From a bacterium (lineage in GTDB: Bacteria > Latescibacterota > UBA2968), in the NCBI GenBank assembly GCA_027296045.1, contig JAPUJS010000090.1:1-9883 (forward strand): 9,883 nt of DNA, written 5' to 3'. The notes beneath the pieces are model-generated. The model had not been told where the DNA came from, made no database searches, and saw only the letters and a program-made list of their open reading frames with translations. Below, one piece after another: positions 7,567 through 9,883 of the stretch. The position numbers and the translations under genes were made by a program. Numbering within the stretch: position 1 is the stretch's first letter; the number at the start of each line of letters is the position of its first letter.

Positions 7567-7593
7567 TAAAGGAAAAGGCATCGGTTCCGATAT
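7567..7593 (+). promoter_or_regulatory. Candidate sigma-28 promoter of flagellin B
   Basis: TAAA (7567-7570), an exact 15-nt spacer and TCCGATAT (7586-7593) fit the FliA/sigma-28 pattern TAAA-N15-GCCGATAA with six of eight -10 matches. A dyad ATCGG-TT-CCGAT (7580-7591) overlaps the -10 and could be an operator. A TATAAT at 7601-7606 has no matching -35 (GCATCG at 17-nt spacing), so sigma-28 is preferred. The leader would be about 75 nt. Confidence 0.5.
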
Positions 7594-7662
7594 AGTGATA
7601 TATAATGTAGTATTAAGTTGTAGTTTAAAATACCATATATATATAGGGAAATCGTGGCCAAC

Positions 7663-7670
7663 AAGGAGGT
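7663..7670 (+). promoter_or_regulatory. Ribosome binding site of flagellin B (CsrA-like context)
   Basis: AAGGAGGT ends 5 nt before the ATG at 7676 and decides that start, because the frame is open back to 7562. The overlapping ACAAGGAGGT matches the CsrA core ACARGGAUGU at nine of ten positions, with GGA in the potential loop of a weak GGCC/GGTC hairpin. Confidence 0.7.
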
Positions 7671-7675
7671 CCGGC

Positions 7676-8863
7676 ATGTCCGGTGTTATTGTCAATCATA
7701 ATATTATGGCGATGAATACCCGCCGCCATCTGGGGAACAGCACACGGATGCTGGGAACCAATATCGAACGCCTTTCTTCCGGGTTGCGGATTAACCGGGG
7801 TGCCGACGATCCTTCCGGATTGTCCGTCCGTGAATCCATGCGGGGAGAGATCGGGGGGTTGATTGCCGGGACAAGAAATGCACAGCAAGGAACCAATCTG
7901 ATCCAGACGGCCGAAGGGGCGCTGAACGAGGTCAGTGCAATCTTGATCCGAATGCGGGAACTGGCGGTCCAGGCTGCAACTTCGACGGTGAACGATAACA
8001 ATCGTTCCGCAATGAATGCAGAATTGAACCAGTTGATCTCTGAAATCGACCGCATTGCCAATGCGACTTCCTATAACGATTCAACTCTACTCAATGGTTT
8101 TGGCAATTCTGTCAGTCAGGATATTACGGTTTCAACCGCATTGGCCTCCAATACAACCGGCGTGATTAATGTTCAGTTGACCGGTGGGGCTGCTGGAACG
8201 TATGTTTTTGACGATTCTAACGCCACGGATAATCAGATCACGCTTGGCAACGGCACCATTACCCAGACCATTGATATCGGAATTGCGCTGGACAATGACG
8301 CGGTCGGGGGAGTGGTCGCCACCGGTTCCACTATTGTTGCCAACTTCGATCGGCTGGGCATTGCTCTTACATTGAGCGGGCAGCGAAATGCCTCCTTGGC
8401 AGGTCCGGCAAGCAATGGGTATCGGGATGGCGACTTGAACGGGCTGTTTCTTAGAATAGACGGAGACGATGCAACCATCCAGGTCGGGCCGGATGCCACG
8501 GCCACCGATCGGATCGATATCAATCTGGTCGACGTCACATCCACCTCTTTGGGAATGAGTTCCCTGTCATTGGGGACCCTTGAAAGTGCCAGACAGGCAA
8601 TTCCGGCCATTGATCTGGCCATTGAGAGAGTCACTCAAATTCGCGGTGATCTGGGGGCTCAACAGAACCGGCTGGGGTATACGATTAGGCGAAATGGGAT
8701 CGCGACCGAAAATATCCAGGCTTCGGAATCTCTGATCAGCGATGCAGATATTGCCGAGACAGTCACGGTATTTACAAGCAATCAGATCCGGGTCCAGGCA
8801 GGAACATCCTTGCTTGCGCAGGCAAATGCCCAACCACAGAATGCATTGACCCTCTTGCAGTAA
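7676..8863 (+). CDS. fliC: Flagellin B
   Basis: This second flagellin also has 395 residues and is a clear paralogue of flagellin A over its full length, including the middle region. Shared segments include LIQTAEGAL, RMRELAVQ (92-99), STVND, TGV, YRDGDLN and QVGPD. The N-terminal part (1-140) has RLSSGLRINRGADDPSGLSV (32-51). The C-terminal part contains RGDLGAQQNRLGYTI, SDADIAETV and the canonical ending LLAQANAQPQNALTLLQ. The true start is the ATG at 7676 with AAGGAGGT before it; the open frame back to 7562 lacks a ribosome binding site and shows no flagellin homology. The N-terminus (VNHNIMAMNTRRHLG) is close to the classical flagellin start, unlike the INTNTPALNARRILN of flagellin A, so the two may play different roles in the filament. 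It is monocistronic: promoter candidate at 7567, terminator at 8886. The symbol is by family only. Confidence 0.95.
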   Translation: MSGVIVNHNIMAMNTRRHLGNSTRMLGTNIERLSSGLRINRGADDPSGLSVRESMRGEIGGLIAGTRNAQQGTNLIQTAEGALNEVSAILIRMRELAVQAATSTVNDNNRSAMNAELNQLISEIDRIANATSYNDSTLLNGFGNSVSQDITVSTALASNTTGVINVQLTGGAAGTYVFDDSNATDNQITLGNGTITQTIDIGIALDNDAVGGVVATGSTIVANFDRLGIALTLSGQRNASLAGPASNGYRDGDLNGLFLRIDGDDATIQVGPDATATDRIDINLVDVTSTSLGMSSLSLGTLESARQAIPAIDLAIERVTQIRGDLGAQQNRLGYTIRRNGIATENIQASESLISDADIAETVTVFTSNQIRVQAGTSLLAQANAQPQNALTLLQ

Positions 8864-8885
8864 TAAAAACTGAAGACAGCGAGGC

Positions 8886-8931
8886 AAAATCAAAACCCTC
8901 AATATTTTTCTGAGGGTTTTGATTTTATTCA
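8886..8931 (+). terminator. Terminator of flagellin B
   Basis: A perfect 16-bp inverted repeat (8886-8901 with 8911-8926) encloses a 9-nt loop, 22 nt after the stop codon. The base of the stem supplies the A-run and T-run (GATTTTATT), so the structure looks symmetric and may stop transcription from both sides. Confidence 0.82.
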
Positions 8932-8945
8932 TATTGTTTATTATA

Positions 8946-8962
8946 TGAGCAATTATTCATAT
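8946..8962 (+). repeat. 17-bp AT-rich repeat, copy 2
   Basis: TGAGCAATTATTCATAT differs at one base from the copy at 5659-5675. Here it lies within a perfect dyad, ATATGA-N8-TCATAT (8943-8962 region). It starts about 15 nt after the flagellin B terminator. Confidence 0.45.
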
Positions 8963-8966
8963 TTAA

Positions 8967-9006
8967 ACAACCTCTACAACATACAATCCCTACAACAATC
9001 CTCTAC
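8967..9006 (+). repeat. Three degenerate 11-12-nt repeats in a G-free, C-containing tract
   Basis: ACAACCTCTAC (8967-8977), ACAATCCCTAC (8983-8993) and ACAATCCTCTAC (8995-9006) are variants of one unit. No G occurs on the + strand between 8950 and 9008. C-containing, G-free RNA with spaced YC pairs resembles a Rho-loading (rut) region; alternatively this is upstream DNA of the next promoter. Confidence 0.4.
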
Positions 9007-9035
9007 TTGCAAAAACTCAAATTTTTTTTTATATT
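9007..9035 (+). promoter_or_regulatory. Candidate sigma-70-like promoter of the TPR protein gene
   Basis: TTGCAA (9007-9012), an exact 17-nt spacer rich in A and T, and TATATT (9030-9035) resemble TTGACA-N17-TATAAT with four of six and five of six matches. The start point would be near 9042, giving a leader of about 54 nt. Confidence 0.45.
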
Positions 9036-9095
9036 CAGTCCCATAATTAAGATGGAAATTCTGGAGAGAAATGTTCAAAATAGAGGCAAATTCCG

Positions 9096-9770
9096 ATGCA
9101 GCAGAGGACGACACCCGAAGATGTTCAAGATGATGCACTGTTGAAACTTTTACTTACTGCCTGGGATTTTATCGAAAACAACTATCCCAAAATTTTGGCA
9201 GGCCTGGGTGGGGTGGCTGTGGTGGTGTTGATTGCCGTGTTTATTAACCGCCAGCAGGGGCAAAACGCGATCGAAGCCCAGATTCGGTTGGGCGAAGCGC
9301 ACATTGCGCTACTCCAGGCCAATTTCCCCGAAGCCATTTTCAAATCGGAGCAGGTCGTTGCAGAATACGGCGATTCTCCCGCAAGCCGCCAGGCCCTTCT
9401 TTTGGCTGCCAATTTGAAATTTGAAAGCAAGAATTACAGTGCCGCCCAGGTCGATTTCCAGAAGTATCTGGACGATTTTGGTTCAGACGGCCCTCCGGGA
9501 TATAGCGCCTGGGCAGGGGTGGCCTTCTGTCTCGAAGCACAGGGAGACCTGGGCGGGGCCGGAAACAAATTCGCGGCCTATGCAGATGCGTATTCGCATG
9601 CGCCTTTTGCACCCATCGCCCTGAAAGAGGCCGCCCGATGCTTGAAAGCTGCCGGCAATTTGGGACAAGCACAGGCGACGTATCAAAAGATTGTAGACGA
9701 ATACAAGAAAAGCGATGTGGCTCGAGTTGCCAGGTCCGAATTAAAGCAGATGGGTGTGAATGTTAATTGA
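9096..9770 (+). CDS. YfgM-like membrane-anchored tetratricopeptide repeat protein
   Basis: This 224-residue protein has an acidic cytoplasmic N-terminus (1-30), one membrane segment (about 33-50, ILAGLGGVAVVVLIAVFI) and a periplasmic helical-repeat domain (about 54-224). TPR-type helix pairs are visible: EAQIRLGEAHIALLQANFPEA, then ASRQALLLAANLKFESKNYSA, YSAWAGVAFCLEAQGDLGGA and APIALKEAARCLKAAGNLGQA. Layout and length fit the YfgM/TPR_21 family, whose E. coli member binds SecYEG and PpiD and helps chaperone exported proteins. The function here is inferred from architecture only; an unrelated single-span TPR scaffold is possible. An in-frame TAG at 9081 excludes an upstream start. AGAGG (9082-9086) serves the ATG with a 9-nt spacer. 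A 20-codon out-of-frame ORF with a better ribosome binding site overlaps the start (9071-9133). The gene appears monocistronic, with a promoter candidate at 9007 and a terminator at 9791. Confidence 0.82.
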   Translation: MQQRTTPEDVQDDALLKLLLTAWDFIENNYPKILAGLGGVAVVVLIAVFINRQQGQNAIEAQIRLGEAHIALLQANFPEAIFKSEQVVAEYGDSPASRQALLLAANLKFESKNYSAAQVDFQKYLDDFGSDGPPGYSAWAGVAFCLEAQGDLGGAGNKFAAYADAYSHAPFAPIALKEAARCLKAAGNLGQAQATYQKIVDEYKKSDVARVARSELKQMGVNVN

Positions 9771-9790
9771 GCAATACCGAAAACGAAAAC

Positions 9791-9822
9791 AGGGTGCTGA
9801 AATTTCAGCACCCTTTATTTTT
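9791..9822 (+). terminator. Rho-independent terminator between the TPR gene and the sulfatase
   Basis: A perfect 10-bp stem AGGGTGCTGA/TCAGCACCCT closes an AATT loop (or a complete 24-bp dyad) and is followed by TTATTTTT. It begins 20 nt after the TPR stop codon. The sulfatase ribosome binding site follows at once. Confidence 0.88.
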
Positions 9823-9832
9823 GGAGAAACCC

Positions 9833-9883
9833 ATGACAGAAAGACCCAATATTCTTTTTATCCTGGCCGATGACATGGGCTGG
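9833..9883 (+). CDS. Sulfatase, N-terminal fragment (3' partial)
   Basis: Only 17 codons are in the window: MTERPNILFILADDMGW. This is the classic start of arylsulfatase-family enzymes (alkaline phosphatase superfamily), in which the paired aspartates (D13, D14) bind the active-site calcium. The usual continuation and the CxPSR formylglycine site lie beyond the window, so catalytic competence and substrate cannot be judged. No signal peptide precedes the motif, so this form would be cytoplasmic unless the start is elsewhere. The ATG is preceded by GGAGA with a 6-nt spacer. The terminator at 9791-9822 lies directly upstream, so its promoter must be inside the TPR gene, or the gene depends on read-through. 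Confidence 0.88.
   Translation, partial: MTERPNILFILADDMGW

Noticed and set aside
7634..7648. CCATATATATATAGG dyad in the flagellin B leader
   Set aside because: Simple TA alternation gives the symmetry; no known site is matched.
7562..7675. N-terminal extension of flagellin B from the TTG at 7562
   Set aside because: The extension has no ribosome binding site, overlaps the promoter candidate and adds residues unlike any flagellin; AAGGAGGT fixes the start at 7676.

Overview
The window (9,883 bp, roughly mid-50s % GC by eye) looks like a chromosomal segment of a flagellated Gram-negative bacterium. An RND-type permease with large periplasmic domains, two flagellins, a YfgM-like membrane-anchored TPR protein and an arylsulfatase-type enzyme all point that way. 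The taxon cannot be fixed from the sequence. The mix (sulfatase, RND/ABC fusion, two divergent flagellins) recalls uncultured sulfatase-rich lineages of the FCB/PVC type, but this is only an inference.

Left part (2-5586, + strand): a two-gene transport operon. The first gene is cut by the window edge, with about 60 N-terminal residues missing. It encodes a giant fusion: an almost complete RND permease, two extra membrane segments, then an ABC ATPase domain. That ATPase domain is itself split by about 290 residues carrying around six membrane segments, placed between its first beta strand/A-loop and its Walker A motif. The second gene starts 7 bases before the first one stops and encodes an ABC-2 (GldF-like) permease. 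A strong terminator closes the operon. Together the genes suggest one envelope machine that joins an RND porter to an ABC-2 transporter.

Middle part (5659-8962): a flagellin island. A 73-residue protein of unknown function (- strand), flagellin A (- strand) and flagellin B (+ strand) lie between two copies of a near-identical 17-bp AT-rich motif. The two flagellins are paralogues of exactly 395 residues each, transcribed divergently from a 295-bp region with a sigma-28-like promoter candidate facing each way. Each gene has its own hairpin terminator.

Right part (8967-9883, + strand): a G-free, C-containing stretch with degenerate repeats, a sigma-70-like promoter, a YfgM-like TPR protein, a perfect-dyad terminator, and the first 17 codons of a sulfatase whose ribosome binding site abuts that terminator.

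No tRNA, rRNA, CRISPR array or insertion sequence was seen. No gene-free stretch exceeds 300 bases.
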